A stretch of 56,773 nucleotides of DNA from Bdellovibrionales bacterium RIFOXYD12_FULL_39_22 (GCA_001770205.1 MEQL01000009.1:1-56773), one strand, 5' to 3'; counted from the stretch's first letter, positions 7,889 through 17,002 are shown. Translations and numbers: made by a program. Notes: generated by a model from the letters alone, not told the origin.

Positions 7889-8830
7889 ATGGAGAGCAAA
7901 GTATTAAAATTAACACCTGTACTATTTGAGCGAATCTGGGGGGGGCGTCGTTTGGGCCAACTTAAAGGAATGCCCAATGCATTATCTTTGGGGGAGAGTT
8001 GGGAGGTTTCCGTCCACCCAGAAGGAGTTTCGCAGGTAAGAGGGCAAGCGCTTAGTTCCGTAATTGACGGTAGACATTTGCCCTATCTGGTAAAATTTAT
8101 TGATACAGAGAGTAATTTATCTGTTCAGGTTCATCCAGATAATGAATTTGCTCAAGAACATGAAGGAACCTCTGGAAAAACAGAGTGCTGGATTATTCTT
8201 GAGGCCGGACATGGTGCTGGTATTTACTTGGGAGTAAAAGATGGAGTTACGCGCCAGCGCTTTCATCGGGCGCTTCTTGAGCGCGAAGATATTTCGCTGC
8301 TGCTAAACTACTACCCTGTGGGAGTCGGAGATTTTTTTCTTGTGCCGGCAGGAATGCTGCATGCTATTGGGGCAAAGGTTTTTTTATTAGAGATTCAACA
8401 GTCTTCCGGAATCACCTACAGAGCATGGGATTGGAATCGGTTCGATCAAAATGGCCATCCGCGAAAGTTACACCAGGATAAGGCCATGCAGGTAATTAAT
8501 TTCGATAAAGAATTTAATGGGCAATCTGCAATTAGTTATCAGAGAAATGTGTTTGGAGAAAAATGGATAAAGAGATTGGTTGAACATCCTGATTTTTCTG
8601 TTGATAGCCATACTCTGGTGCAGGGGGAAGAGCTTAGCTTAGAGTCCAATGAAACATCAGGAAGATATTCCTCTATTCTCTGCCTGTCCGGCCAGGTGAC
8701 GATTCAGGGAGGAGCGTGTAATGAATGTTTGGCCACCTTTGAATCTTCGCTACTTATTCGAGGGAGATCTCACCCCCCATTTAGAATAAAACCATTATCA
8801 AGCACGGCAACTATTGTGGTAGTATATTGA
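7889..8830 (+). CDS. manA: Mannose-6-phosphate isomerase, class I
   Basis: Interconverts fructose-6-phosphate and mannose-6-phosphate, feeding mannose-containing glycans. This is the short Bacillus-type enzyme (313 aa). Conserved features: RIWGG near the N-terminus, GESWEVS, zinc-ligand region VQVHPDNEFA, KTECW, PAGMLHAIG, and the YRAWDWNR segment. Two cupin-like halves. A run of eight G (7938-7945) encodes the Gly-Gly of RIWGG. The TGA stop is followed by three copies of ATTGAG-like hexamer. High confidence in family. Confidence 0.92.
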   Translation: MESKVLKLTPVLFERIWGGRRLGQLKGMPNALSLGESWEVSVHPEGVSQVRGQALSSVIDGRHLPYLVKFIDTESNLSVQVHPDNEFAQEHEGTSGKTECWIILEAGHGAGIYLGVKDGVTRQRFHRALLEREDISLLLNYYPVGVGDFFLVPAGMLHAIGAKVFLLEIQQSSGITYRAWDWNRFDQNGHPRKLHQDKAMQVINFDKEFNGQSAISYQRNVFGEKWIKRLVEHPDFSVDSHTLVQGEELSLESNETSGRYSSILCLSGQVTIQGGACNECLATFESSLLIRGRSHPPFRIKPLSSTATIVVVY

Positions 8831-8873
8831 GATTGAGATTGAGATTGAAGCATTTTAATAGGAACAATTTAAT

Positions 8874-9689
8874 ATGGGTGAACGGGTTCTTGGACGCTTA
8901 ATATTTTGTTTTGTTTTGTTTATAAACTATTCGTGTCAGAAGTATTCAAGTTATAGTGTTCATAGTAGTGGAAGTAGCTTTGTTGCCATAGAGGATTCCT
9001 TCATTGTGGATGTGTCGGTGGTTAAATGGTCGGTGGGGGTTTTGCATAAAGATACGATTTCCAAGGGAATCAATCTCAAAATTAAAATGCCTATAATGGA
9101 TTCATCAGATGTTAAGGAAATGGTAGCTGCTGGGAAGGTTGATTCGTGGCTGTTACGAGTGAGAAAAATGTCTTATTCGGGTTCATCAGAGATTGGATAT
9201 GTAAAGATTCCTATTATAATTCCCGGGAGAACGTCGGAAATGGGTTTTAAGATAAAACAGCTAGATTATGTACAGCTCAACATCTATTATTCTTCTATAG
9301 CGGTATCATCACGTTTTGAGAGCTTACAATGCCCCCCTATCGATCAAAGTAAGGAAATTGGAACAATTACCTTGGAAGATAGCGTTCGAGAAATGAATAA
9401 GATAACTATCGGGGCCACAGACCAGGAAAGAGTTCCCGGTAAAATAGAACAGTATGGCTATAAGCCTATGGTTTTAAGTGGAGGAATGGAGTTGACCGGC
9501 CGTTATGCGGTAGATATCGCCCTACTTGATTCAAATCGCGGGAGCAGGGTTAGTAGTTATTTTGAATTACCTAGTGCGGTGGAAGTCTCTGGGGAGAGAG
9601 CAAAAATTTTAAAAGGTTGTTTTAATTTTAAAGTGCCAACAATTCGGCCCAATGATCCCGACCTGTACCAGAACTTTCGATTTAGATAG
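8874..9689 (+). CDS. Putative lipoprotein of unknown function
   Basis: 271 residues. The N-terminus has a basic start (MGERVLGR), hydrophobic core LIFCFVLF and lipobox INYSC (Cys at about residue 21), so it is probably exported and lipid-modified. The mature part is beta-rich with no family I recognise. Residues after position 80 alternate short strands and polar turns. ATG start with AGGAAC (8860-8865). 43 bp after manA, so probably co-transcribed. Function unknown. Confidence 0.7.
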   Translation: MGERVLGRLIFCFVLFINYSCQKYSSYSVHSSGSSFVAIEDSFIVDVSVVKWSVGVLHKDTISKGINLKIKMPIMDSSDVKEMVAAGKVDSWLLRVRKMSYSGSSEIGYVKIPIIIPGRTSEMGFKIKQLDYVQLNIYYSSIAVSSRFESLQCPPIDQSKEIGTITLEDSVREMNKITIGATDQERVPGKIEQYGYKPMVLSGGMELTGRYAVDIALLDSNRGSRVSSYFELPSAVEVSGERAKILKGCFNFKVPTIRPNDPDLYQNFRFR

Positions 9690-9708
9690 GGAAGATTGAT
9701 TTTTTTAC

Positions 9709-10065
9709 CTATTTCCACTGACATTCTATGGGGTAAATTATCTCGTGTCCTTTTTTGGAATGGATGGCAAGATAATCGTCGTAACTAGAAAAGTTATCTT
9801 GATTTTCGATATGGAATGAATATTTTAAATTATCATAAGTGATAACCTTGGTTATACCGCTAGCGTGGCGCTGAGTTCTAATTTTAGAAACGGAGGCGAT
9901 GGCCCGGCCACCTTGATCTTCGATGTCATAGAAAGTTACGGAGTGCTCTTTTAAATGAAAGGCCTTATTAAGTCGTTCCACTGAACATATTAACTTCTGC
10001 TCAGAGGCCAAGGAGGTTAGCATCAGTAGGGAAGTGTAAGCGATAAGTACTAATAGTTTTTTCAT
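9709..10065 (-). CDS. Small secreted protein, unknown function
   Basis: 118 residues beginning MKKLLVLIAYTSLLMLTSLA, a clean type I signal peptide; the mature protein is about 97 residues with two cysteines (near LICSVE and ECQWK) that could form a disulfide. The ATG at 10065 has AGGTGAGG just upstream; the frame stays open to 10113 but the longer form spoils the signal peptide. Convergent with the lipoprotein gene and transcribed away from the MarR gene. No recognised family. Confidence 0.65.
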   Translation of the reverse strand: MKKLLVLIAYTSLLMLTSLASEQKLICSVERLNKAFHLKEHSVTFYDIEDQGGRAIASVSKIRTQRHASGITKVITYDNLKYSFHIENQDNFSSYDDYLAIHSKKGHEIIYPIECQWK

Positions 10066-10218
10066 AAGAGACCTCACCTTTTGGTTATTCCTTTGCCTTT
10101 TACTAAGCAACATGGATGCCAGAATTATCGAAGGTAGAGAGGCCTGTTTTTAGATGGATACATTTTGTCGGGTATTGAAAAGTGTGTATAAATTATCATC
10201 TGTCAAAAATATTTACAG

Positions 10219-10255
10219 TATGATGGCAGCATAGTACCGTTTGAGTACAAACCGT
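10219..10255 (+). promoter_or_regulatory. Promoter region with MarR-type operator
   Basis: A TATGAT -10-like box (10219-10224) is followed at 10236-10255 by ACCGTTTG-AGTA-CAAACCGT, an inverted repeat with 7 of 8 arm positions matching. Size and position, just before the marR-type gene, suit an autoregulatory MarR site. I saw no good -35. Confidence 0.45.
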
Positions 10256-10284
10256 TTTTTTAAGAAATAATGTGGGGATACACA

Positions 10285-10740
10285 ATGCGAGAATTTGGTG
10301 AATTAGAGCATAAACTATTTGAGTTAATCTCGATGGCCGCTACAGTTCAGGGATGTTCTAAATTCTTTGAAAACTGTGGAATCTTGACATCTGCAGAGGA
10401 AAAATTTCTTTCGCTGATTGGCCAGAGAGAGAGAGTTACTATTAGCGAGATAGCTACTGAGTTAAAAATGACAAAGTCGGCGGCATCGCAATTTGTGGAT
10501 AAGCTAGTGGAAAAAAAATATGTTGAACGGAAAGTTGATACCGTTGATCGACGTAAGGCGTATTCATCCTTAACTATCCTTGGTCGAGAAATTTTTGAAA
10601 AAGGAAAAAACTGTAAGGATGATTTAATTATAAAATTTCGCCAGGAAGTAGGAGTGGACGAGCATAAATTTATTGGTGTTATGACGGTAATCATTGAGTG
10701 TTTACGAAAACATTACAAAGAGATTTCGGAGCGCCATTAA
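10285..10740 (+). CDS. MarR-family transcriptional regulator
   Basis: 152-residue winged-helix regulator. The DNA-binding part runs from about residue 35: ERVTISEIATELKMTKSAASQFVDKLVEK (helix-turn-helix) and the wing with the DRR signature (VDTVDRRKAYSSLT). The long terminal helices for dimerisation are present. The ATG at 10285 has GGGGA (10273-10277); an in-frame ATG at 10270 is possible but has no site. It lies 39 bp before the FecR gene and probably controls it and the next gene. Ligand unknown. Confidence 0.88.
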   Translation: MREFGELEHKLFELISMAATVQGCSKFFENCGILTSAEEKFLSLIGQRERVTISEIATELKMTKSAASQFVDKLVEKKYVERKVDTVDRRKAYSSLTILGREIFEKGKNCKDDLIIKFRQEVGVDEHKFIGVMTVIIECLRKHYKEISERH

Positions 10741-10779
10741 TTCTTTTTTTGATACAAATTTTAGGAGAGGTTTATACAC

Positions 10780-12147
10780 ATGAAGACTCTTTTGGTTATT
10801 ATCGCAGTGATTTTTATTTTCATCTCGTACTCATCAACTTATGCTGCAGATAGCGTGGCCTCGGTGGTAATCGCCAAAGGAGAAGTACAGGCACACTTAA
10901 ACGGGAAAAGCACTGCCATCAAGGGCGGAGATAAAATTGTAGAGGGTACTCGCATTAAAACTGCTAGCAAGAGTTTTGTGAAGTTGCTCTTTAATGATAA
11001 GTCACAAATAAATGTGGGCCCCGAGAGTGAAATGCTTGTTAATCAATTTGAAAAGGGGAGGCCAGGTGTTTTGTCAGTATTAGGTGGACAGATTCGGGCA
11101 CAGGTGGAGAAAGGTGGAGATAAAAACAAACTTTTTATTGGGACTAAAACGGCCTCTATGGGAGTTCGCGGCACGGATTTTTCGGTTATTTTTAATCCGC
11201 AAAATAATGTGTCTAATACTATTACTTACAGCGGAGAAGTTGTGGTGGCGGCCGGACAAAAAGATCTTTCTTGGCGGAGTTTGGATAAGGTTATGTCTCG
11301 TCCAGAGGTGGTGCGGATTAGAGAAGGGCAATTTTCAATGGTCAATCCGGCAGTTAGTACTAAGCCTACTATGGCGGTTAAATTGAGTCCGGCACAATTT
11401 AAAGTTTTAGCGCAAAATACAAATTTTGCGGAAAAAGATAAGAAGGAAAAATCTTCTGAGCGAGATGAGAAGAAAACAGTGATACGGAGTATGATTCCGG
11501 CCGGACTCAATTCTAGAGCGGCCATGACGGATAACAAGGGCCTAGACAAGATGTTGGGCGAAGAGTTGATTCAAGCAGTGAAAGAAGAAAAAAAAGAAGA
11601 AACTTCGGCCGCAGTTGCCAGTAATATGGCCGTGGTGGAGGTTCCACCCGCCGAAGGACTTTTTGATAAGGAGAGTGGCGCAATTGCGCCACCAGCTGGA
11701 GGATTTATTGACTTTGGTACGGGGCTATACATTCCACCACCACCTGGGAGCATGTTTGATGAAAATACCGGGGTCTATATTCCGCCAGCAACGCTGGGAA
11801 GTTTTGATATGGATACCGGTTCATATGTTAATCCGGAGGGATTTAAATTAGATGATAGTGGACAGTTCGTCGTGGATTCGGCCGCGGGGAATGAGGCGGG
11901 GAGTGCAATGGTGACAATAGAAAGTCTGCCTCCACCCATGTCTGTTATTTTGACAGAGAGTAACGTTGGTACGGAGGTATTCGCTAAAGAGGATGCTGGT
12001 ATCACAGGAGAGGTGGATATAGGTATCGATACTTTTGATGAGGAAGAGGCCCAGACTGTTGCGGACGAGATTTTAGATCAATATAACAATACGATTCCGG
12101 AATTTTCCCCTGTCTCCATGGTGGAATTTAAAATTATTGTCCAGTAG
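10780..12147 (+). CDS. Secreted FecR-domain protein with proline-rich repeats
   Basis: 455 residues. Signal peptide (residues 1-22, ending STYAAD), then a FecR-type beta domain (about 25-160: GDKIVEGTRIKT, GVLSVLGGQIRAQV, GTKTASMGVRGTDF). It is not the sigma-regulatory FecR of iron uptake, since it lacks the cytoplasmic N-terminus; secreted FecR-domain proteins are common in delta-type bacteria. Then comes a Lys/Glu-rich linker (about 210-285) and a run of degenerate 16-19-residue repeats (288-365). The tail is acidic. ATG with AGGAGAGG upstream. Probably exported together with the next gene product. Confidence 0.8.
   Translation: MKTLLVIIAVIFIFISYSSTYAADSVASVVIAKGEVQAHLNGKSTAIKGGDKIVEGTRIKTASKSFVKLLFNDKSQINVGPESEMLVNQFEKGRPGVLSVLGGQIRAQVEKGGDKNKLFIGTKTASMGVRGTDFSVIFNPQNNVSNTITYSGEVVVAAGQKDLSWRSLDKVMSRPEVVRIREGQFSMVNPAVSTKPTMAVKLSPAQFKVLAQNTNFAEKDKKEKSSERDEKKTVIRSMIPAGLNSRAAMTDNKGLDKMLGEELIQAVKEEKKEETSAAVASNMAVVEVPPAEGLFDKESGAIAPPAGGFIDFGTGLYIPPPPGSMFDENTGVYIPPATLGSFDMDTGSYVNPEGFKLDDSGQFVVDSAAGNEAGSAMVTIESLPPPMSVILTESNVGTEVFAKEDAGITGEVDIGIDTFDEEEAQTVADEILDQYNNTIPEFSPVSMVEFKIIVQ
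11641..11870 (+). repeat. Protein-level tandem repeats in the FecR-domain protein
   Basis: Four to five degenerate units of the pattern G-x-F-D-x(2)-[ST]-G-x-Y-[IV]-P-P, for example GLFDKESGAIAPP, GFIDFGTGLYIPP, SMFDENTGVYIPP and GSFDMDTGSYVNP. Units differ at DNA level, so this is an old duplication or a selected motif. Confidence 0.75.
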
Positions 12148-12174
12148 CTAGGTTTTCTGGTCAAGGAGTAGAAT

Positions 12175-13776
12175 TTGAGAGCTATTATTTTTACGATATT
12201 GCTTGCTATCGGTATTGTGCCAGCTAATTGGGCCGCTGAGACGACTAGGGAATATGAGCCCCTGGTAAAAAAGATATACGCCCTTTATGGACAAGGGGAC
12301 TATTCTGGGACAATTGCCACTATTGATGAGCTATTGTCTAGAGTTGGTGATTGGGGGATTGCGCTATATCTTAAAGGCCGCTGCTATGTTAAATTGCAGC
12401 AGTTTGAGAAGGCCAATATTGCCTTTGGAAAGGGCCTTAAAACAAAAGTTTTTCCACAGGAATCATATTACGAATATGCTCAATCACTCTATACAGCAAA
12501 TGAGTTAGTGGAGGGGAAGAAATTTTTTAATGAATCTATTAAGCGAAAAATAGAGGTGGCCCACTCCTACTACTATGTAGGAGATATTTTTCAAATTTTA
12601 AAAGATTACGATAATGCGGAGAAAAGCTTTAATAAAATATTGGGACTAGAAAATGCCGATGCGGAGATCAAGCAGGCAGCTGCCTACCGTATTGCCAAAA
12701 TATCTCTTGAGAGAATGTTGCAAAAAAAAGAGATTAGCAAGGAGGCGCAGGAAAAAGAGGTAAATCAATTTATTATTCCAAAATTTAAAGATGCTATAGA
12801 GGTCAGCCCTAAAACTAATTTTGCTTTTGAAATTAACCGCGAAATTAAGGAAATTCAGGAAAAATACAAGCTAGTTTATGCGGATGGCCGGCCCAAAAAG
12901 GCGAAGGCCTATTCCTTAAAAATCTCGCAAATTATAGATTACGATACTAACGTTACACAGACGCCTGATGATAGTGGTTCTCAAATGGCCGTTGATAGCG
13001 CTTCTTTAGTTTCAAAAAGTGAAATTCTTGGGAAATATAGTATTGATTTTAGCGATGCACTGGTGATGGGGCCAGAACTGAAATTAACTTACGACCAATA
13101 TCTCTCGGATACTCCGGAAGTATATCAGAATAACAGTTATTCCATTGGCCCTTCGTTGCGAACTCAATACAAGCATAAAGTATCCGACAAGGCTTCGTCG
13201 GCCATATTTGATATCGATTATAACTATTTTGCAAAAGATTATCAGCAGAATAAAACCTTGGCCTATTTCTCCGGGACGACCACTATTACCTTGGGAGAAA
13301 AAATTTCGTGGTTTGCAATTGGCCAAACTACGGGGAAGTTAAAATTTAAAACTTTTTCTGGCCACACTGCTTTGCTAGACTCTTCAACCGTCTCTTTTAA
13401 TTTGACTCAGTTTTATACTTTACCAGATAAGCAAATGATGCTTTTTCTTTTTAATATTGATAGCACTACTGCCTCGGTAGAATCTAATAGTACGACGAGC
13501 TATATGCTAAGAGTAGACTATTTAGGATTACCCTTGGGAATCTTTGCATTAAAAGCAGATTTTGCGCTTGCCACCACCATGCTTGATACCGGGTTGCAAT
13601 CGGCGGCCAGAGGAACCGAATTAACACTTTCTCCTTCGGCCAAAATAAGTAGAGTAGTATTTGAAAAAGGAGATCTTTTTTTGAGTTATGAATATTCTTC
13701 GAAATCATCGAAACAAGAGGATGTCTATGCCTACAGCAAGAATGTTATAAGCATGGGGATGAGTTATAATTTTTAA
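12175..13776 (+). CDS. TPR protein with outer-membrane beta-barrel
   Basis: 533 residues: signal peptide (about 1-20), TPR-like helical pairs (about 25-230, e.g. WGIALYLKGRCYVKLQQFEKA and AHSYYYVGDIFQILKDYDNA), then a region of alternating amphipathic strands ending in ISMGMSYNF with a C-terminal Phe, the classical outer-membrane barrel signal. The architecture (TPR plus barrel) recalls Slam/DUF560 proteins, but I cannot confirm homology. TTG start at 12175, with AAGGAG about 8 nt before. It follows the FecR gene by 27 bp, so they are one operon; it may anchor or export the FecR protein. Confidence 0.75.
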   Translation: MRAIIFTILLAIGIVPANWAAETTREYEPLVKKIYALYGQGDYSGTIATIDELLSRVGDWGIALYLKGRCYVKLQQFEKANIAFGKGLKTKVFPQESYYEYAQSLYTANELVEGKKFFNESIKRKIEVAHSYYYVGDIFQILKDYDNAEKSFNKILGLENADAEIKQAAAYRIAKISLERMLQKKEISKEAQEKEVNQFIIPKFKDAIEVSPKTNFAFEINREIKEIQEKYKLVYADGRPKKAKAYSLKISQIIDYDTNVTQTPDDSGSQMAVDSASLVSKSEILGKYSIDFSDALVMGPELKLTYDQYLSDTPEVYQNNSYSIGPSLRTQYKHKVSDKASSAIFDIDYNYFAKDYQQNKTLAYFSGTTTITLGEKISWFAIGQTTGKLKFKTFSGHTALLDSSTVSFNLTQFYTLPDKQMMLFLFNIDSTTASVESNSTTSYMLRVDYLGLPLGIFALKADFALATTMLDTGLQSAARGTELTLSPSAKISRVVFEKGDLFLSYEYSSKSSKQEDVYAYSKNVISMGMSYNF

Positions 13777-13782
13777 CTGATA

Positions 13783-14340
13783 ATGGTGGTTGCTATTGAT
13801 TCACAAATATATTCAGACTATATAGAAATTGGATATTGTGCAAAATCACATGGGATAAAGGGTGGATTGACCTTCAGCTTTTTTAATGAAGATTCGGCCC
13901 TGTTGCGAGAAAACGTCAGTATTTTTTTGGTCCCTCAAAATAAAAAAAGTAATTTACCCATAGATGGGGCGAACTATCAGATTGAAAAGATCTCATATGG
14001 GAATAAGGTTATTGTATATTTGCAGGGGGTTGTAGATAAGACGGCCGCTGATGCTATGATACCTTTCTTGATTAAAATTAAGCGCGAATTACTCCCGAAA
14101 TTAAATGATGGTGAGTATTATGTTGCAGAGATGGTCGGATTATCGGCATATGATTTTAATAGCAAAAAATATGTTGGTAAAATTGTTGATTATTATGAAA
14201 ATGGTGCCCACTTAGTGTTTGTAATCAGGGGGGAGGGAGTATCTGGTGATCTTGAAATTCCTTTTACTGATGCATTTTTTCCACACGTAGATTTGGACAA
14301 AAAAGAGGTGATGGTGATAGTTCCAGAGTTTGTGGAGTAA
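13783..14340 (+). CDS. rimM: Ribosome maturation factor RimM
   Basis: Assists 30S head assembly by binding S19. The N-terminal RimM domain starts IEIGYCAKSHGIKGGLTFSFF (canonical G-x-HGxxG pattern) and the PRC-barrel domain follows (GEYYVAEMVGLSAYD). 185 residues, normal length. Starts 6 bp after the TPR-barrel gene, so it may share that transcript. The usual upstream partners rpsP and ffh are absent here. Confidence 0.93.
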   Translation: MVVAIDSQIYSDYIEIGYCAKSHGIKGGLTFSFFNEDSALLRENVSIFLVPQNKKSNLPIDGANYQIEKISYGNKVIVYLQGVVDKTAADAMIPFLIKIKRELLPKLNDGEYYVAEMVGLSAYDFNSKKYVGKIVDYYENGAHLVFVIRGEGVSGDLEIPFTDAFFPHVDLDKKEVMVIVPEFVE

Positions 14341-14344
14341 TTTA

Positions 14345-15154
14345 GTGATTGATACAGTAAAAAAATTTAAAATTTGGATTATAACTATTTTCCCCGAATA
14401 TTTTAGGCCGCTCCTGGATTGTGGAGTGACGGCCAATGCACTAAATGGACCGAATGGCCTGGCCCTTGAGGTTAATTTAGTACCACTGGGAAATTATACT
14501 TTTCAAAAGTATAAAGGCATTGATGATACGCCATTTGGTGGTGGCCCTGGAATGATTGTGAGGGCAGATGTTTTAAAAAATGCGTTGGATTGTGGAGTAG
14601 TGAATGCTGGCAACTATGGAGGCAGTTATCGAGATAAGTTACACATAGTTTATACCTCTCCACGTGGTAAAGTTTGGAATCGTGACTATTGTAAAGAGTT
14701 CTCTGGACGTGTGTGGACAGAAAACGCTAGTAGAGATTTAGTTTTTATCTGCGGAAGATATGAAGGTGTTGACGAAAGATTTCTGCAAAAATATGTTGAT
14801 GAGGAGATTTCCATAGGCGACTATGTGTTGACGGGAGGAGAGATTGCGGTCATGGCAATTTTAGATTCTGCCTTGCGCTACCTTCCGGGAGTATTGGGGA
14901 ATCGGGAGAGTTCACAAAAAGACTCTTTTGAAGATTACTTGTTAGAAAATGGCCAATATACTAAACCGAGGGAGTTTGAAGGCGTTGTGGTTCCAGAAGT
15001 TTTGTTGTCTGGAAATCATAAAAAAATTGCTGAATATCATTTGGCAGAAAAGTTGGCATTAACTAAACAATATCGGCCAGATCTTTTTTTGAAGTTTAAT
15101 AAATTATCTGGCAAGGCCACTCAAAAGGTTGGGAATAAAAGTGGAAAAGATTAA
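14345..15154 (+). CDS. trmD: tRNA (guanine37-N1)-methyltransferase TrmD
   Basis: SPOUT methyltransferase making m1G37 in tRNAs reading CNN-type codons, preventing +1 frameshifting. Motifs: ITIFPEYF, FGGGPGMIVR, ICGRYEGVDER, SIGDYVLTGGE (the trefoil-knot SAM site). Start: GTG at 14345 with GGAG at 14333-14336, 4 nt after the rimM stop; a TTG at 14330 would overlap rimM and is less likely. About 269 residues, slightly longer than usual at the C-terminus. Confidence 0.96.
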   Translation: MIDTVKKFKIWIITIFPEYFRPLLDCGVTANALNGPNGLALEVNLVPLGNYTFQKYKGIDDTPFGGGPGMIVRADVLKNALDCGVVNAGNYGGSYRDKLHIVYTSPRGKVWNRDYCKEFSGRVWTENASRDLVFICGRYEGVDERFLQKYVDEEISIGDYVLTGGEIAVMAILDSALRYLPGVLGNRESSQKDSFEDYLLENGQYTKPREFEGVVVPEVLLSGNHKKIAEYHLAEKLALTKQYRPDLFLKFNKLSGKATQKVGNKSGKD

Positions 15155-15722
15155 TTCAAAACTTTATCTGGGACTAGTTCACTATCCCATTAACAATAAG
15201 CGTGGCAATACAGTTACTACTTCCGTTACCAATATGGATATTCATGATATTGCTAGAAGTTGCAAGAGTTTTGGGGTGGAGAAATATTTTATTATTACTC
15301 CGCTTAAAATTCAGCATGAACTAGTTTCTCGCATTTTGGGCCATTGGGAGGAAGATAAGGCGGCGGCCTATAATCCTGATCGGCAAAATGCATTATCTGT
15401 TGCACAGCTTAGTTTTTCTGTGGAGGAGGCGATAGCGGCCATTTCTGTGGCAAATGGAGGAACTCCACCGATTGTAGTTGTGACCGGAGCAAATTTTAGT
15501 AGTTTTGATGGGGCGGCATCTGATCTTCGACAGAAGATGGAGATTGACAAAGGCCCATATTTACTGCTATTTGGTACAGGCTGGGGACTGCATGCCTCTT
15601 TGATAAATCAAGCGGATTATAGGTTAAGGCCCATTACTGGCCCGGTTAGTGATAACTACAACCATCTATCTGTAAGATCGGCAGTGGCGATTTACCTGGA
15701 TCGACTACGCGGAGGCCTCTGA
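15141..15722 (+). CDS. SPOUT-type RNA methyltransferase (Methyltrn_RNA_4 family)
   Basis: About 193 residues. The N-terminal segment LVHYPINNKRGNTVTTSVTN followed by DIHDIARSCKSFGV is characteristic of the TrmD-linked SAM-dependent RNA methyltransferase family seen between trmD and rplS in delta-type and Aquifex genomes. C-terminal knot-like segment LLLFGTGWGLH and the GPVSDNYNHLSVRSA loop. RNA target unknown. GTG start at 15141 with GGGA at 15131-15134; overlaps the trmD end by 14 nt, implying translational coupling. Confidence 0.85.
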   Translation: MEKINSKLYLGLVHYPINNKRGNTVTTSVTNMDIHDIARSCKSFGVEKYFIITPLKIQHELVSRILGHWEEDKAAAYNPDRQNALSVAQLSFSVEEAIAAISVANGGTPPIVVVTGANFSSFDGAASDLRQKMEIDKGPYLLLFGTGWGLHASLINQADYRLRPITGPVSDNYNHLSVRSAVAIYLDRLRGGL

Positions 15723-15783
15723 GTCATAATATAATTGCTCTCTTTTTTTGTTAATTTAAGAGGGCCCTGTTAAGGAGAAGGTT

Positions 15784-16149
15784 ATGAACCTTGTAGACAT
15801 TGTCAATCGCGACCATTTAAATGCCAAAGTAAAAGAACTTCCAAATTTTAAACCAGGTGACACCATTTCAGTTTCGGTGCGAGTAACTGAGGGTGCTAAG
15901 ACTAGAATTCAGTTGTTTCAAGGTGTCTGTATGGGCATCAAAAGACGTGATAAGATTAACGGCTCTTTTAGAGTGAGAAAAATTTCTGCGGGACTGGGAG
16001 TAGAGAGGGTTTTTCCTTTTCATTCACCTGCCGTAGAAAAAGTTGAGATTGTACAACAAGGTAGTCCACGAAAAGCTAAGCTTTACTACCTACGCGAAAG
16101 AGAAGGCAAGTCTGCACGTATTGCAATTGATTATGAAAAACGTGACTAG
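15784..16149 (+). CDS. rplS: Large-subunit ribosomal protein bL19
   Basis: 121 residues at the 30S-50S interface. Canonical: [61 protein letters not shown] with AAGGAG (15773-15778). Followed by a strong terminator that closes the rimM-trmD block. Confidence 0.98.
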   Translation: MNLVDIVNRDHLNAKVKELPNFKPGDTISVSVRVTEGAKTRIQLFQGVCMGIKRRDKINGSFRVRKISAGLGVERVFPFHSPAVEKVEIVQQGSPRKAKLYYLREREGKSARIAIDYEKRD

Positions 16150-16188
16150 ACTGATTTAATAGCTAGAGTGATGAGATAATAATTACTC

Positions 16189-16222
16189 AAAACGCCTCGG
16201 ATCTTTTCGAGGCGTTTTTTTA
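16189..16222 (+). terminator. Terminator after rplS
   Basis: Stem AACGCCTCG (16191-16199) with CGAGGCGTT (16208-16216), 8-nt loop, T-run to 16221. Only about 13 bp separate it from the rnhB start, so rnhB needs read-through or a promoter inside this region. Confidence 0.92.
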
Positions 16223-16234
16223 TGGGCCATATTT

Positions 16235-17002
16235 ATGCTTAACGCTAATGTTGATCTCGAATACTTAGGCCAATTGAAAGCAAACTTCCCTAAATTTTTC
16301 TTGGCCGGAGCAGATGAGGTTGGCCGAGGGCCGTTGGCCGGTCAAGTAGTTGGTGCCTCAGCTTTACTTTTTTTAGAACAAGAATCTGCGGAAGAAGATC
16401 TTTCGCTGGTAGTAAAGGGGTTGCGCCAGATCGGGGTTACGGATTCAAAAAAATTGACCGATAAGAAGCGCAAAGAGATATTAAATCTTTTGGGTGTAGA
16501 CATTCGACAACTTTCGATTGAACGAGCAATTATTATCTCTTTGAATAAAAAAATTAAAATTATTACTTGTTTGGATGAGGTTTCCGCAGAATGCATTGAC
16601 CAAATTAATATTCTGAATGCAGCTATGCAGGCCATGAAGAACTCCTTTGTGAGATCTTGGCAGACGATTGGTGTAAATATACCAGGTATTTTATTGATAG
16701 ATGGTAATCGTGCCTTTAAACTGGATTCGCCGGAAGCGAATTTGGTTTCGATAACACCGGTAGTAAAGGGAGATGCGAAGTCTGTCTTGATAGGCTTGGC
16801 ATCTATTTTGGCCAAAGTATATCGGGATGAGATTTTTAAGGCATTAGATTTAAAATATCCGGGATATGATTTTGCACAAAATGCAGGCTATCCGACGGCA
16901 AAGCACCTAGGGGCAATTGCGAGTTTGGGGGTTACACCAATTCATCGAAAAACTTTTAGAGGAGTAAAAGAATATGTCGATGATGATGGAACGAGGCCTT
17001 GA
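16235..17002 (+). CDS. rnhB: Ribonuclease HII
   Basis: Cleaves RNA of RNA-DNA hybrids, including single ribonucleotides in DNA. Catalytic acids: D and E of AGADEVGRGPLAG, D of LLIDGNRAF and D of KGDAKSVLIGLASILAKVYRD; also VTDSKKLT. 255 residues, slightly long for the family. ATG at 16235 without an obvious ribosome-binding site. The stop overlaps the start of the next gene. Confidence 0.96.
   Translation: MLNANVDLEYLGQLKANFPKFFLAGADEVGRGPLAGQVVGASALLFLEQESAEEDLSLVVKGLRQIGVTDSKKLTDKKRKEILNLLGVDIRQLSIERAIIISLNKKIKIITCLDEVSAECIDQINILNAAMQAMKNSFVRSWQTIGVNIPGILLIDGNRAFKLDSPEANLVSITPVVKGDAKSVLIGLASILAKVYRDEIFKALDLKYPGYDFAQNAGYPTAKHLGAIASLGVTPIHRKTFRGVKEYVDDDGTRP

Noticed and set aside
7478..7929. 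Two rightward frames over the LON-domain gene
   Set aside because: Antisense shadows of a clearly better leftward gene; the second also overlaps manA out of frame.
8828..8848. GATTGA tandem repeats after manA
   Set aside because: Only three copies, directly at the stop codon; too short to claim as a repeat element.
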